From Teichococcus oryzae (GTDB lineage: Bacteria; Pseudomonadota; Alphaproteobacteria; Acetobacterales; Acetobacteraceae), in NCBI RefSeq assembly GCF_008386565.1, contig NZ_VUKA01000004.1, positions 186,001 to 250,000 of the forward strand: a stretch of 64,000 nucleotides of DNA, read 5' to 3'. The position numbers and the translations under genes are program-made. Each line of letters starts with the position of its first letter. Positions within the stretch are counted from its first letter, which is position 1. The notes below the pieces were generated by a model that saw only the letters and a program-made list of their open reading frames with translations, was not told the DNA's origin and searched no databases. Positions 9,238 to 16,995 of this stretch are shown in pieces.

Positions 9238-9477
9238 ATGGAACAGCCGAAGCTGGCCATTCGTGCAGCCGCGCCCACGCCGCATCACCCTCCCCTGCTG
9301 ACACCCGAGGATGTGGCCGCCCGGCTTGGCGTCAGCCGCAAGGCGCTGGAGCGCTGGCGCTGTACGGGCGACGGGCCGCGCTTCGTGCGCCTCGGCCACA
9401 AGACTGTCCGCTACCGCCACCAAGATATCGAGACATTCATCAGTGCCCGGATCGTTGCCAGCACCGCGATGAGCTGA
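9238..9477 (+). CDS. Helix-turn-helix protein, excisionase / AlpA-like
   Basis: 79 residues, with AAGGA upstream of the ATG. A winged-helix DNA-binding unit fills residues 20-70: LLTPEDVAARLGVSRKALERW then GDGPRFVRLGHKTVRYRHQDIETFI, the MerR/excisionase layout. It lies 71 bp downstream of the integrase and in the same direction, as recombination-directionality factors commonly do. It may instead regulate the integrase. Confidence 0.75.
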   Translation: MEQPKLAIRAAAPTPHHPPLLTPEDVAARLGVSRKALERWRCTGDGPRFVRLGHKTVRYRHQDIETFISARIVASTAMS

Positions 9478-9598
9478 GTCTCGAATCCGCCTCGCGGAGT
9501 TCGGCCCTGTTCTGCCTTGGCCACTGACGAGCGACCTGCCGAAACGGGCGGCAGCGCACTCCGCGTCGCATCGAGAAAGCAGGATACCTGGAGGCACC

Positions 9599-9682
9599 AT
9601 GCCAACAGCACCGGGGGTTCCTGCTCTACCGGAGGAAGCCGCCGGCCAGCGGCTCGAGGTCACCGTCGTGATGCTTGCGTGA
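9599..9682 (+). CDS. Possible small protein, 27 residues
   Basis: A short frame starts at ATG 9599 behind a good GGAGG four bases away and ends at TGA 9680-9682. It reads MPTAPGVPALPEEAAGQRLE then VTVVMLA. It sits in the otherwise empty 290 bp between the excisionase-like gene and the next unknown gene. The ribosome-binding site is the only support; it could be chance. Confidence 0.25.
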   Translation: MPTAPGVPALPEEAAGQRLEVTVVMLA

Positions 9683-9767
9683 CATCGACGGCATCTCAGC
9701 ATGGGCGGCGTTGCTGCTCTTCTTCCTCTTCCATGCCCCCCTCGGCCTTCCACAGCAGGAGATGATT

Positions 9768-10847
9768 GTGGACCCAAAGAATAAGCTTTCCTGCGCCACC
9801 AAGCTGGCGGCACCTCCTTCCCCGTCGCGGCGGAAGCCCAGGAGGATGGCAGAGCAGGCGGCGCCGAAGCACCCGCCTCAGGAACATGCCCAGCTGGACC
9901 CATGGAGCGAAACCATCCCTCTCGGAGGCGTGGGTCTGCCGCTCGCAGAGGCCAAGAGGAATGGCATCCCGAAGACAGCGTACGCTGCGGCCTTGAGGGC
10001 CCTCGCACGGCCTGCCCAGCTTGATCTGGGCGTCCCGTTCTCGGCTCTCTCGGATGACATCGATCCCATTCTGATGGGTGGCGACACCTACGAGAGGATC
10101 ACCGAGGCGTTTGGCGAAAAGGTCGCCTGCGAGGCGATGATGGTTGGTCAGAGTTACGCCTTCTGGCAGGTTCTGCCGATCCTCAACGTCCCCTCAACGA
10201 TCGACTACTGGGTCCATCGCGAGGATCTGCTGCGCGTTCTGTCCATGATGCGGTGCGATCCTTCCTGGTACACTCGGACTCACAACCGTGTGCTTGTGCC
10301 CCCGTACGCACCGAAAGCCTACGACCTGCCCCGAGTCAGCGGCTGCGTGACACGAGATCACGTTCGTGCCTTCGCCGCCGGCTTCCCCAATTTGTCGAAG
10401 CGTCTGGAGACGCTGATTCCGTGGAGAAAGCGAAGGGCTGAGATGCTCGAGGCTGATGCGGAGCAGGCCAATTCGGTCGCGGCCTCGTTCCTCGGGATCG
10501 AGGTGGACTTGCGCACGGGCAGTCTTGTCTCGGCCGACGACACGGAGTTCGCAGTCCACCTTGCGGTGGGATCGCACGAGAGCAAGCGCCAGGAGTTCGA
10601 ATGGGAGCGCGTCTACACCTTTCTGGACGCGCTCGCCCCACGGATTAGCCAAAGCCCTGCCGTGGAACTGTATCCGGAGTTGGCGAGTGCGTCATGGTCC
10701 TGCGCACTGGATGCGGCGCTTCATGTGCCTGAGATCTGGACGGGCCAGGCTGCCCTGTGCGTCGAAGGGGTCGAGGCTACGGCGTTCGGGCAGCGCGACG
10801 CGTGCATCGCGTGGCACAACGACCTGCTCAGGAGCATCCGTTCCTGA
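9768..10847 (+). CDS. Hypothetical island protein next to the attachment site
   Basis: 359 residues from GTG 9768, chosen because AGGAG lies six bases upstream. A longer TTG-started version and an ATG at 9846 are possible, but the latter's AGGAGG abuts the ATG. No family recognised. A basic linker (PSRRKPRRM) is followed by a mixed alpha/beta protein rich in Trp and Tyr, with no signal peptide, membrane segment or obvious catalytic motif. As the gene nearest the tRNA it is cargo or part of the element's recombination module. Confidence 0.5.
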   Translation: MDPKNKLSCATKLAAPPSPSRRKPRRMAEQAAPKHPPQEHAQLDPWSETIPLGGVGLPLAEAKRNGIPKTAYAAALRALARPAQLDLGVPFSALSDDIDPILMGGDTYERITEAFGEKVACEAMMVGQSYAFWQVLPILNVPSTIDYWVHREDLLRVLSMMRCDPSWYTRTHNRVLVPPYAPKAYDLPRVSGCVTRDHVRAFAAGFPNLSKRLETLIPWRKRRAEMLEADAEQANSVAASFLGIEVDLRTGSLVSADDTEFAVHLAVGSHESKRQEFEWERVYTFLDALAPRISQSPAVELYPELASASWSCALDAALHVPEIWTGQAALCVEGVEATAFGQRDACIAWHNDLLRSIRS

Positions 10848-11045
10848 TTCAGGCCTCCGCCCGCGGGGATTGATGAATTCGCGGGCGGCCATGTGACGCA
10901 GGATGGACGACGCGGAGGCTTTCGTAACCGGGCGCCCCTGCGCCAGAACCGCAGCCCGAACACCGGCCCCTGACGCCGCTCACGGCGCCAGAGGTGCCGG
11001 TGCGAAGAAGCGATTTCGTGGGGCCTCCGTGGGACGCCCAAAGCG

Positions 11046-11074
11046 AAAAGCCCGGCGCTGAGGCCAGGCTTTTT
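11046..11074 (-). terminator. Terminator after tRNA-Arg, possibly bidirectional
   Basis: A hairpin AAAGCCCGGC / GCCAGGCTTT (one mismatch) with runs of A on one side and T on the other lies about 30 bp beyond the tRNA 3' end. On the minus strand it ends in a T-run, as expected for a factor-independent terminator; on the plus strand it could also stop read-through from the 9768-10847 gene. Confidence 0.65.
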
Positions 11075-11105
11075 CGATAACTGCTTGATCTCAATTGAGA
11101 AGGTA

Positions 11106-11182
11106 TGGCGCGCCCGAAAGGATTCGAACCTCTGACCCCCAGATTCGTAGTCTGGTGCTCTATCCAGCTGAGCTACGGGCGC
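11106..11182 (-). tRNA. tRNA-Arg (anticodon ACG), probable island attachment site
   Basis: 77 bases with encoded CCA. The acceptor stem is GCGCCCG/CGGGCGC, the D arm GCTCAGCTGGATAGAGC, and the anticodon stem CCAGA/TCTGG encloses loop CTACGAA (anticodon ACG, A37). The T loop is TTCGAAT. Its 3' end faces the island, so the T arm and acceptor 3' strand are the likely attachment core. Confidence 0.95.
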
Positions 11183-11220
11183 ATACCAAATTGTACCGGG
11201 CTGATCTCCCGGGAGCACCG

Positions 11221-11297
11221 TGGCGCGCCCGTGAGGATTCGAACCCCAAACCTCCAGATCCGTAGTCTAGCGCTCTATCCAGTTGAGCTACGGGCGC
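11221..11297 (-). tRNA. tRNA-Arg (anticodon ACG), second copy
   Basis: 77 bases including CCA, 38 bp upstream of the first copy on the same strand, probably co-transcribed. The acceptor stem and T loop match the first gene. The anticodon arm CTAGA/TCTGG and T stem differ, and the loop is CTACGGA, so anticodon ACG is followed by G37, not A37. A T-G wobble lies in the anticodon stem. Confidence 0.93.
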
Positions 11298-11306
11298 TGG
11301 CCTGTG

Positions 11307-11336
11307 GCGGGGGAATAACCGAGGCCATTCCCCCGC
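11307..11336 (-). terminator. Perfect 10-bp hairpin between leuB and tRNA-Arg
   Basis: GCGGGGGAAT (11307-11316) and ATTCCCCCGC (11327-11336) pair perfectly around a 10-base loop, 22 bp after the leuB stop. There is no T-run on the minus strand. It is best read as the leuCDB terminator or as a processing hairpin before the tRNA genes. Confidence 0.55.
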
Positions 11337-11357
11337 GCAAGAGGGCTTTTTCAGCCG

Positions 11358-12470
11358 TTACGCCGCCAGCTTGTCCAATTCGCGCAGCACGGCGTCACCC
11401 ATCACGCTGGTGCCGACGCGGGCCGTGCCGGGGCCCATGATGTCGGCGGTGCGCAGCCCGCCGGCCAGCACCTTCTCCACCGCCGTCTCGATCATCGCAG
11501 CGTCTTCCTCCATCCCGAAGGACCAGCGCAGCAGCATGGCGAAGGACAGCATCTGCGCGCAGGGATTGGCGATGCCCTTGCCGGCGATGTCGGGCGCCGA
11601 GCCATGGATCGGCTCATACAGCGCATGGCGGCGGCCGGAGGCATCCGGCGCCCCCAGCGTGGCGGAAGGCAGCATGCCGAGCGAGCCCGTCAGCGCCGCC
11701 GCCAGATCCGACAGAAGATCGCCGAACAGGTTGCCGGCCAGCACCACGTCGAACTGCTTCGGCCGCGCGCAAAGCTGCATGGCGCAGTTGTCGGCATACA
11801 TGTGCGACAGCTCGACCTCGGGGTACTCGGCCTTGCCGATCTCCGAGACCACGGCGCGCCAGAGGCGGCCGGTCTGCATCACATTGGCCTTCTCGACGCT
11901 GGTCAGGCGGCCGCTGCGCTTCTTCGCGAGGTCGAAGGCGACGCGGGCGACGCGGGCGATCTCCTCCTCGGTGTAGACCTCGGTGTCGACGCCGCGGCGC
12001 TTGCCGTTGGGCAGGGTCTCGATGCCGCGCGGCTCGCCGAAATAGATGCCGCCGGTGGATTCGCGGACGATCATCAGGTCCAGCCCGCGCACCACGTCGG
12101 GCTTCAGGCTCGACGCATCGACCAGCGGCTCCATCACCAGCGCGGGGCGCAGATTGGCGAACAGCCCCAGCTCCTTGCGCAGGCGCAGGATGCCGAGTTC
12201 CGGGCGCTTCTCGAAGGGCAGGCTGTCCCAGCGCGGGCCGCCGACCGAGCCGAACAGCACGGCATCGGCGCCCAGCGCGCGCTCCACCGTCTCATCCGGG
12301 CAGGGAGAGCCGGTGGCTTCCAGCGCGGCGCCACCGACCTGGCCTTCCTCCATCGCGAAGCTGACATGGCGGCGGCGGTCCATCCACTCGATGATGCGGC
12401 GAACCTCGCGCATCACCTCGGGTCCGATGCCGTCCCCGGGGAGAACCAGGATCTTCTTGTTGGCCGTCAT
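11358..12470 (-). CDS. leuB: 3-isopropylmalate dehydrogenase
   Basis: 370 residues; third step of leucine synthesis, NAD-dependent oxidative decarboxylation of 3-isopropylmalate. The family's order of motifs is clear: [10 protein letters not shown] at the N-terminus, the substrate-contact region [27 protein letters not shown], and the Asp-rich metal site [12 protein letters not shown]. Near the C-terminus the NAD-site stretch [19 protein letters not shown] is intact. The start is the ATG overlapping the leuD stop by four bases; a much longer open frame upstream is antisense noise within leuD's 3' end. Last gene of a leuC-leuD-leuB operon. Confidence 0.97.
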   Translation of the reverse strand: MTANKKILVLPGDGIGPEVMREVRRIIEWMDRRRHVSFAMEEGQVGGAALEATGSPCPDETVERALGADAVLFGSVGGPRWDSLPFEKRPELGILRLRKELGLFANLRPALVMEPLVDASSLKPDVVRGLDLMIVRESTGGIYFGEPRGIETLPNGKRRGVDTEVYTEEEIARVARVAFDLAKKRSGRLTSVEKANVMQTGRLWRAVVSEIGKAEYPEVELSHMYADNCAMQLCARPKQFDVVLAGNLFGDLLSDLAAALTGSLGMLPSATLGAPDASGRRHALYEPIHGSAPDIAGKGIANPCAQMLSFAMLLRWSFGMEEDAAMIETAVEKVLAGGLRTADIMGPGTARVGTSVMGDAVLRELDKLAA

Positions 12471-13108
12471 GACGCGGTGCGTTCCTCCTGCTGCGCGGCG
12501 CCGTACAGCCAGGGCTGCGCGGCGCGCTGCTTTGTCTCGAAGCCGTCGATGGAGGCGGACTTCTGCATGGTCTGGCCGATGTCGTCGAGGCCGTTCAGCA
12601 GCAGGTGGCGCCGCAGCGGGTCGATCTCGAAGGAAATCTCCTCGCCATTCGGCCGCACCACCACCTGCCGCTCCAGGTCCACGGTGAGGCGCGCATTGCC
12701 GCCCAGCCGCGCATCCTCCATCAGCTGGTCGCACACCTCGCGCGGCAGCCGTACCGGCAGGATGCCGTTCTTGAAGCTGTTGTTGTGGAAGATGTCGGCG
12801 AAATCAGGGGCGATGACGCAGCGTATGCCGAAATCCAGCAGCGCCCAGGGCGCGTGCTCGCGGGAGGAGCCGCAGCCGAAATTCTCATGCGTGACCAGGA
12901 TCTCCGCGTGGCGGTAGGGCTCCTGGTTCAGCACGAAATCCGGGTTCTCCGAGCCATCCTCGCGGTAGCGGAGATTGGCGAAAAGCGACTTGCCGAGCCC
13001 GGTACGCGCGATGGTCTTGAGGAAGCGCGCCGGGATGATCTTGTCGGTGTCGACATTCGCCATCGGCAGCGGCGCGGCGATGCCGGTCAGGGTGGTGAAG
13101 GCGTCCAT
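12467..13108 (-). CDS. leuD: 3-isopropylmalate dehydratase small subunit
   Basis: 213 residues; forms the swivelling domain of isopropylmalate isomerase with LeuC. The N-terminal [16 protein letters not shown] and the hallmark [13 protein letters not shown] (about 77-89) are intact, followed by [12 protein letters not shown]. The length is normal for the family. Three bases separate it from leuC, and it overlaps leuB by four, so the three genes are one transcript with coupled translation. Confidence 0.97.
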   Translation of the reverse strand: MDAFTTLTGIAAPLPMANVDTDKIIPARFLKTIARTGLGKSLFANLRYREDGSENPDFVLNQEPYRHAEILVTHENFGCGSSREHAPWALLDFGIRCVIAPDFADIFHNNSFKNGILPVRLPREVCDQLMEDARLGGNARLTVDLERQVVVRPNGEEISFEIDPLRRHLLLNGLDDIGQTMQKSASIDGFETKQRAAQPWLYGAAQQEERTAS

Positions 13109-13111
13109 GGC

Positions 13112-14539
13112 TCAGTGCTTCCCTTCGGCGATCTCGCGCACATCGGTCAGGCGGCCGGTGACGGCCGCGGCGGCGGCCATGGCGGGGGAGCAGAGATGCG
13201 TCCGCCCGCCCGGTCCCTGGCGCCCCTCGAAGTTGCGGTTGGAGGTGGAGGCGCAGCGCTGCCCCGGCGTCAGCTTGTCCGGGTTCATGCCGAGGCACAT
13301 GGAGCACCCCGCCTCGCGCCACTCGAAGCCGGCTTCCTTGAAGACGGCGTCCAGCCCTTCCTGCTCGGCCTGCAGCTTCACCAGGCCGGAGCCGGGCACC
13401 ACCATGGCGCGTACCCCCTCGGCCACGCGGCGGCCGCGCGCGATGGCGGCGGCGGCGCGCATGTCCTCGATGCGGGAATTGGTGCAGGAGCCGATGAAGA
13501 CGACATCCACCTTGAGGTCGGTCAGCTTCTGGCCCGGCGTCAGGCCCATGTAGTCCACCATGCGGCGGAGCTGGGCGCGGCGCGCCTCGTCGGCGCCTTC
13601 CTCGGGGTTCGGCACCGTGCCGGTGATCGGCAGCACGTCCTCCGGGCTGGTGCCCCAGGACACCATGGGCACGATCTCGGCGGCGTCGAGGAACACCTCC
13701 TTGTCGAACACCGCGCCCTCATCGGTGGGCAGGGTCTTCCACCATTCCACGGCGCGGTCGAAATACTCGCCCTTGGGGGCGTGCGGGCGGCCCTTGACGT
13801 AGTCGAAGGTGGTCTGGTCCGGCGCGATCATGCCGGCGCGCGCGCCCGCCTCGATCGACATGTTGCAGACCGAGAAGCGCCCGGCCATGTCCAGCGCCCG
13901 GATGGTCGAGCCGGCATATTCGATGACATGGCCATTGCCGCCCGCCGTGCCGATCTTGCCGATGATGGCCAGCACGATGTCCTTGGCGGTGCAGCCGGCG
14001 GGCAGCGCGCCCTCCACCGTCACGCGCATGTTCTTGGCGCGCTTCTGCAACAGCGTCTGGGTGGCCAGCACATGCTCCACCTCGGAGGTGCCGATGCCGA
14101 AGGCCAGCGCGCCGAGGGCGCCATGGGTCGAGGTGTGGCTGTCGCCGCAGACAATGGTCATGCCCGGCAGGGAGAGGCCCTGCTCCGGCCCGATGACATG
14201 GACGATGCCCTGGCGGGCGTCGGTCAGCGGGATGTAGGGAACGTTGAATTCCTTCACGTTCCGCTCCAGCGTCTCGACCTGCACGCGGCTTTCGGGGTCG
14301 TCGATGCCGGTGTAGCGGGAGGCGTCGGTGGCGATGTTGTGGTCCACCACCGCGACCGTGCCTTCCAGGCGGCGCACCGGGCGCTTCGCCATGCGCAGCC
14401 CCTCGAAGGCCTGCGGGCTGGTCACTTCATGCACGAGGTGGCGGTCGATGTAGAGCAGCGCCGTGCCATCCGGGAGCGTCTCGACCAGATGGGCATCGAA
14501 AATCTTGTCGTACAGCGTGCGCGGCTTGGTGCCCGACAT
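13112..14539 (-). CDS. leuC: 3-isopropylmalate dehydratase large subunit
   Basis: 475 residues of the aconitase superfamily; interconverts 2- and 3-isopropylmalate. The iron-sulphur ligands are visible as the Cys of [11 protein letters not shown] and the CxxC of [12 protein letters not shown]. The substrate motif [13 protein letters not shown] (131-143) is intact. It is the first gene of leuCDB. The 285 bp upstream holds no Leu-codon leader peptide that I can find, so leucine attenuation is not supported. Confidence 0.97.
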   Translation of the reverse strand: MSGTKPRTLYDKIFDAHLVETLPDGTALLYIDRHLVHEVTSPQAFEGLRMAKRPVRRLEGTVAVVDHNIATDASRYTGIDDPESRVQVETLERNVKEFNVPYIPLTDARQGIVHVIGPEQGLSLPGMTIVCGDSHTSTHGALGALAFGIGTSEVEHVLATQTLLQKRAKNMRVTVEGALPAGCTAKDIVLAIIGKIGTAGGNGHVIEYAGSTIRALDMAGRFSVCNMSIEAGARAGMIAPDQTTFDYVKGRPHAPKGEYFDRAVEWWKTLPTDEGAVFDKEVFLDAAEIVPMVSWGTSPEDVLPITGTVPNPEEGADEARRAQLRRMVDYMGLTPGQKLTDLKVDVVFIGSCTNSRIEDMRAAAAIARGRRVAEGVRAMVVPGSGLVKLQAEQEGLDAVFKEAGFEWREAGCSMCLGMNPDKLTPGQRCASTSNRNFEGRQGPGGRTHLCSPAMAAAAAVTGRLTDVREIAEGKH

Positions 14540-14641
14540 CGGCGTATCCCCATGGCAGATGGTTCATTACTCATCCGCGTGGCGATCGAGCGCTCGAAGC
14601 GAGCTTCCCAGCGCCACCCGGAGGTCGCGATGGCGTCGCGA

Positions 14642-14700
14642 GGGGAGGCATCCCCCGGAACCCCGTCCGGCCTGTGGCCGGGGGGAGGCATCCCCCGGAA
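14642..14700. repeat. Direct repeat pair, REP-like
   Basis: The 19-mer GGGGAGGCATCCCCCGGAA occurs twice, at 14642-14660 and 14682-14700, with a 40-bp period. Each copy holds an internal GGGGA...TCCCC inverted repeat. This resembles a small intergenic repetitive element between leuC and rplS. Confidence 0.6.
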
Positions 14701-14708
14701 GCACATCC

Positions 14709-14748
14709 GGTTTCAGGCGTCGCGGGGGCCGCTGCGGCCCCCGAAACC
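14709..14748 (-). terminator. Strong hairpin between rplS and leuC
   Basis: CGGGGGCCGC (14723-14732) and GCGGCCCCCG (14734-14743) are perfect inverted arms around one base, flanked by GGTTTC (14709-14714) and GAAACC (14743-14748), which extend the structure. It lies about 75 bp past the rplS stop and probably ends the ffh-to-rplS transcript. No long T-run follows. Confidence 0.5.
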
Positions 14749-14824
14749 AGTCGCCCCGGGCCGCGAAAAGCCCGGAGCCATGCTTGCGGGGGCGCAGGGG
14801 CCCCCATTCCGTCCGCGGGCCGGT

Positions 14825-15202
14825 TCAGGCCTTGGCGGCGCGCGGCGCGACCTTCTCGGCGATGCGCGCGGACTTACCCGTGCGGCCACGCAGGTAATAC
14901 AGCTTGGCGCGGCGCACCTTGCCCCGGCGCAGCACGGCGATCTCCGCCACGTTCGGGGAATAAAGCGGGAAAACGCGCTCCACACCCTCGCCATAGGACA
15001 GCTTGCGCACGGTGAAGTTGCTGTGCAGGCCCTTGTTGGAGCGCGCGATCACGACGCCCTCATAGGCCTGGGTGCGGGTGCGCTCGCCCTCGACCACCTT
15101 CACCATCACGCGGACGGTGTCGCCGGCGGCGAATTCCGGCACCTCACGGGCGCTGGCCAGGCGGGAAAGCTGCTCGGCGTCGAACTGCTGCAGCAGGTTC
15201 AT
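14825..15202 (-). CDS. rplS: 50S ribosomal protein L19
   Basis: 125 residues; large-subunit protein at the 30S-50S interface. The family sequence is clear: [36 protein letters not shown] and [12 protein letters not shown], with a basic [15 protein letters not shown]-terminus. The ATG at 15202 gives the expected N-terminus [12 protein letters not shown]; the frame stays open upstream but that part overlaps trmD and looks like noise. Last gene of the rpsP-rimM-trmD-rplS group. Confidence 0.97.
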   Translation of the reverse strand: MNLLQQFDAEQLSRLASAREVPEFAAGDTVRVMVKVVEGERTRTQAYEGVVIARSNKGLHSNFTVRKLSYGEGVERVFPLYSPNVAEIAVLRRGKVRRAKLYYLRGRTGKSARIAEKVAPRAAKA

Positions 15203-15275
15203 GGGTTTGGTCCTCTCGATCAATCGTTTAGGCGGCGCGGGCCGCCCGTTCAATCCGTTCTTCCGGCATGGCGGC

Positions 15276-15989
15276 TCAGCTTGCCCGCCGGGACATATGC
15301 CTGGCCCAGAGATCCGGCCGCCGCTCGCGCGTCGCCGCCTCCGCCTGTTCCCGCCGCCAGCGCGCCACCGCGGCGTGGTGGCCGGACAGCAGCACCTCCG
15401 GCACCGCCCTGCCCCGCCATTCGGCCGGGCGGGTGTAGTGCGGGTATTCCAGCAGCGGCGCATCGGCCTCGGCGAAGCTTTCCTCCGCCGCGCTTTCCGC
15501 CCCGCCCATGACGCCCGGCAGCAGCCGCACGCAGGCATCGAGCAGCAGCAGCGCCGCCGGCTCCCCGCCCGAAAGCACGAAGTCGCCGGCCGAAACCTCG
15601 CGCATGCCGCGCGCCTCGATCACCCGCTGGTCCAGCCCCTCATACCGCCCGCAGACCAGGACGACGCCCGGGCCGGCGGCCAGTTCCCGCACCAGCGCCT
15701 GGTCCATCAGGCGCCCGCGCGGGGTGAGGTAGAGCAGCGGCCGCGCCACGTTGTCGGCCAGGGCGGCGTCGCAGGCGGCATCCACCACATCCGGCCGCAG
15801 CACCATGCCGGCGCCGCCGCCGCAGGGGGTGTCGTCCACCGTGCGGTGCTTGTCGGCCGCGAAGTCGCGGATCTGCAGCGTGTCCAGCCGCCACGTCTCC
15901 TCACGCAGCGCCCGCCCGGCCAGGGAATGGCCGAGCGTGCCCGGAAACATGTCCGGGAACAGCGTCAGGGCGGTGGCATGCCAGCTCAC
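15276..15989 (-). CDS. trmD: tRNA (guanine-N1-)-methyltransferase TrmD
   Basis: 237 residues; makes m1G37 in tRNAs reading CNN codons, using S-adenosylmethionine. The SPOUT trefoil-knot motifs are present: [10 protein letters not shown] at the start, [25 protein letters not shown], and the knot segment [23 protein letters not shown], with the C-terminal [14 protein letters not shown]. It overlaps rimM by four bases. The second tRNA-Arg of this window has G37 next to anticodon ACG, a possible TrmD substrate. Confidence 0.97.
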   Translation of the reverse strand: MSWHATALTLFPDMFPGTLGHSLAGRALREETWRLDTLQIRDFAADKHRTVDDTPCGGGAGMVLRPDVVDAACDAALADNVARPLLYLTPRGRLMDQALVRELAAGPGVVLVCGRYEGLDQRVIEARGMREVSAGDFVLSGGEPAALLLLDACVRLLPGVMGGAESAAEESFAEADAPLLEYPHYTRPAEWRGRAVPEVLLSGHHAAVARWRREQAEAATRERRPDLWARHMSRRAS

Positions 15990-16600
15990 GCGCCACCTCC
16001 GCGCACGCCGCGCGGGCCGGTGCGCTTCGGATCGTCCTGGCGGCGCGGCAGGGGGCGGACCGGCTCGGCCAGCACCGCCGGCTCCTGCCCGCCTTCCGCT
16101 TCCGGCGGCACCACGACATCCTCCGGCGGCTGCGCCACCAGATGGCCCGCGGCGATGTCCACCACCGGCACCACGGCGCGGGTGAAGGGCAGCAGGGTTT
16201 CGCGCCCCGCCTCGTCCACCACCGTCAGGAAGGCGCCGGCGCCGTAGTCATCGACGCTGCGCACCACGCCCAGCGCCCCGCCCTGCGCGTCCCGCACCGC
16301 CAGCCCGACCAGGTCGGCGAGGTAGAACTCATCCTCCTCCGGCTCGGGCAGGGTGCCGCGGGGCACGTAAAGGCGGGTGCCGGTCAGCTTCGCCGCGGCA
16401 TCGCGGTCGGTGACGCCGTCGATGCGGGCCAGCCCGCCAGGCAGCCATTGCAGCACGAGCCTGCGGCTGCCGCTTTCATCCGAAAGCGGGCCATAGGCGG
16501 CCAAAGCCGCCGGATCGGCGGTGAAGGACTGGACGCGGACCAGGCCGCGCACGCCGTGCGGCCGTCCGATCTCCCCCACCAGGATGCGATCCTTGCCCAT
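15986..16600 (-). CDS. rimM: Ribosome maturation factor RimM
   Basis: 204 residues; binds S19 and aids maturation of the 30S head. The N-terminal RimM domain has [20 protein letters not shown], and the PRC-barrel domain (about 95-170) has [14 protein letters not shown] and [20 protein letters not shown] charged, Pro-rich tail of about 30 residues follows. It lies between rpsP (31-bp gap) and trmD (overlap of four). Confidence 0.95.
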   Translation of the reverse strand: MGKDRILVGEIGRPHGVRGLVRVQSFTADPAALAAYGPLSDESGSRRLVLQWLPGGLARIDGVTDRDAAAKLTGTRLYVPRGTLPEPEEDEFYLADLVGLAVRDAQGGALGVVRSVDDYGAGAFLTVVDEAGRETLLPFTRAVVPVVDIAAGHLVAQPPEDVVVPPEAEGGQEPAVLAEPVRPLPRRQDDPKRTGPRGVRGGGA

Positions 16601-16630
16601 GTCGCGTGGCCGCTACCTTGCGCGTCCGGT

Positions 16631-16963
16631 TCAGCCGGCCGCGGCGGCGGCGCGTTCCTGCGCCTTCTTCTTCGGCGCGGACTGCTTCGGCTGCTCGCGG
16701 AACACCGGCATCGGCGCCAGCTCGGCCTTGCCGAGGAACTTCGCCACGCGGTCGGTCGCCACGGCGCCGTTGCTCAGCCAGTGCTTGATGCGCTCGTCGA
16801 ACAGGCGCACGCGCTCGGCATGGTCGGAGGGCAGCATCGGGTTGTAGCTGCCGACCTTCTCGATGAAGCGGCCATCGCGCGGGGAGCGGCTGTCGGCCAC
16901 CACGATGTGGTAGTAGGGGCGCTTCTTGGCACCGGCGCGCGCGAGGCGGATCTTCAGGCCCAT
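16631..16963 (-). CDS. rpsP: 30S ribosomal protein S16
   Basis: 110 residues; small-subunit assembly protein. The conserved N-terminus [20 protein letters not shown], then [18 protein letters not shown] and [19 protein letters not shown], is clear. An Ala/Lys-rich tail of about 20 residues extends beyond the core, as in many alphaproteobacteria. It begins 32 bp after ffh. Confidence 0.97.
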   Translation of the reverse strand: MGLKIRLARAGAKKRPYYHIVVADSRSPRDGRFIEKVGSYNPMLPSDHAERVRLFDERIKHWLSNGAVATDRVAKFLGKAELAPMPVFREQPKQSAPKKKAQERAAAAAG

Positions 16964-16995
16964 ATCAGGTTCCTATCAGTGTTTTGGTCGTGGTG

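Larger units (their letters stand above)
1..11150. mobile_element. Right part of an integrated genomic island ending at tRNA-Arg
   Basis: The stretch from the left edge to the 3' end of the first tRNA-Arg gene carries a phage-type tyrosine integrase (7973-9166), an excisionase-like HTH gene (9238-9477), a decayed IS256-family transposase, a truncated defence operon and three proteins I do not recognise. From about 11.2 kb onward the genes are conserved housekeeping genes. The tRNA lies on the minus strand, so its 3' end faces the island, the usual geometry for integration into a tRNA 3' end. The other boundary and its attachment repeat must lie left of the window, so the element's size is unknown. 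The exact attachment core cannot be set without the second copy. Confidence 0.6.

Noticed and set aside
14422-14706. A possible leucine leader peptide upstream of leuC
   Set aside because: No run of Leu codons and no competing hairpins near a T-run, so attenuation as in trp is not supported.
12605-15511. A 968-codon plus-strand frame across leuD, leuC and rplS
   Set aside because: Antisense shadow of well-supported genes; His/Gly/Arg-rich with no recognisable protein.
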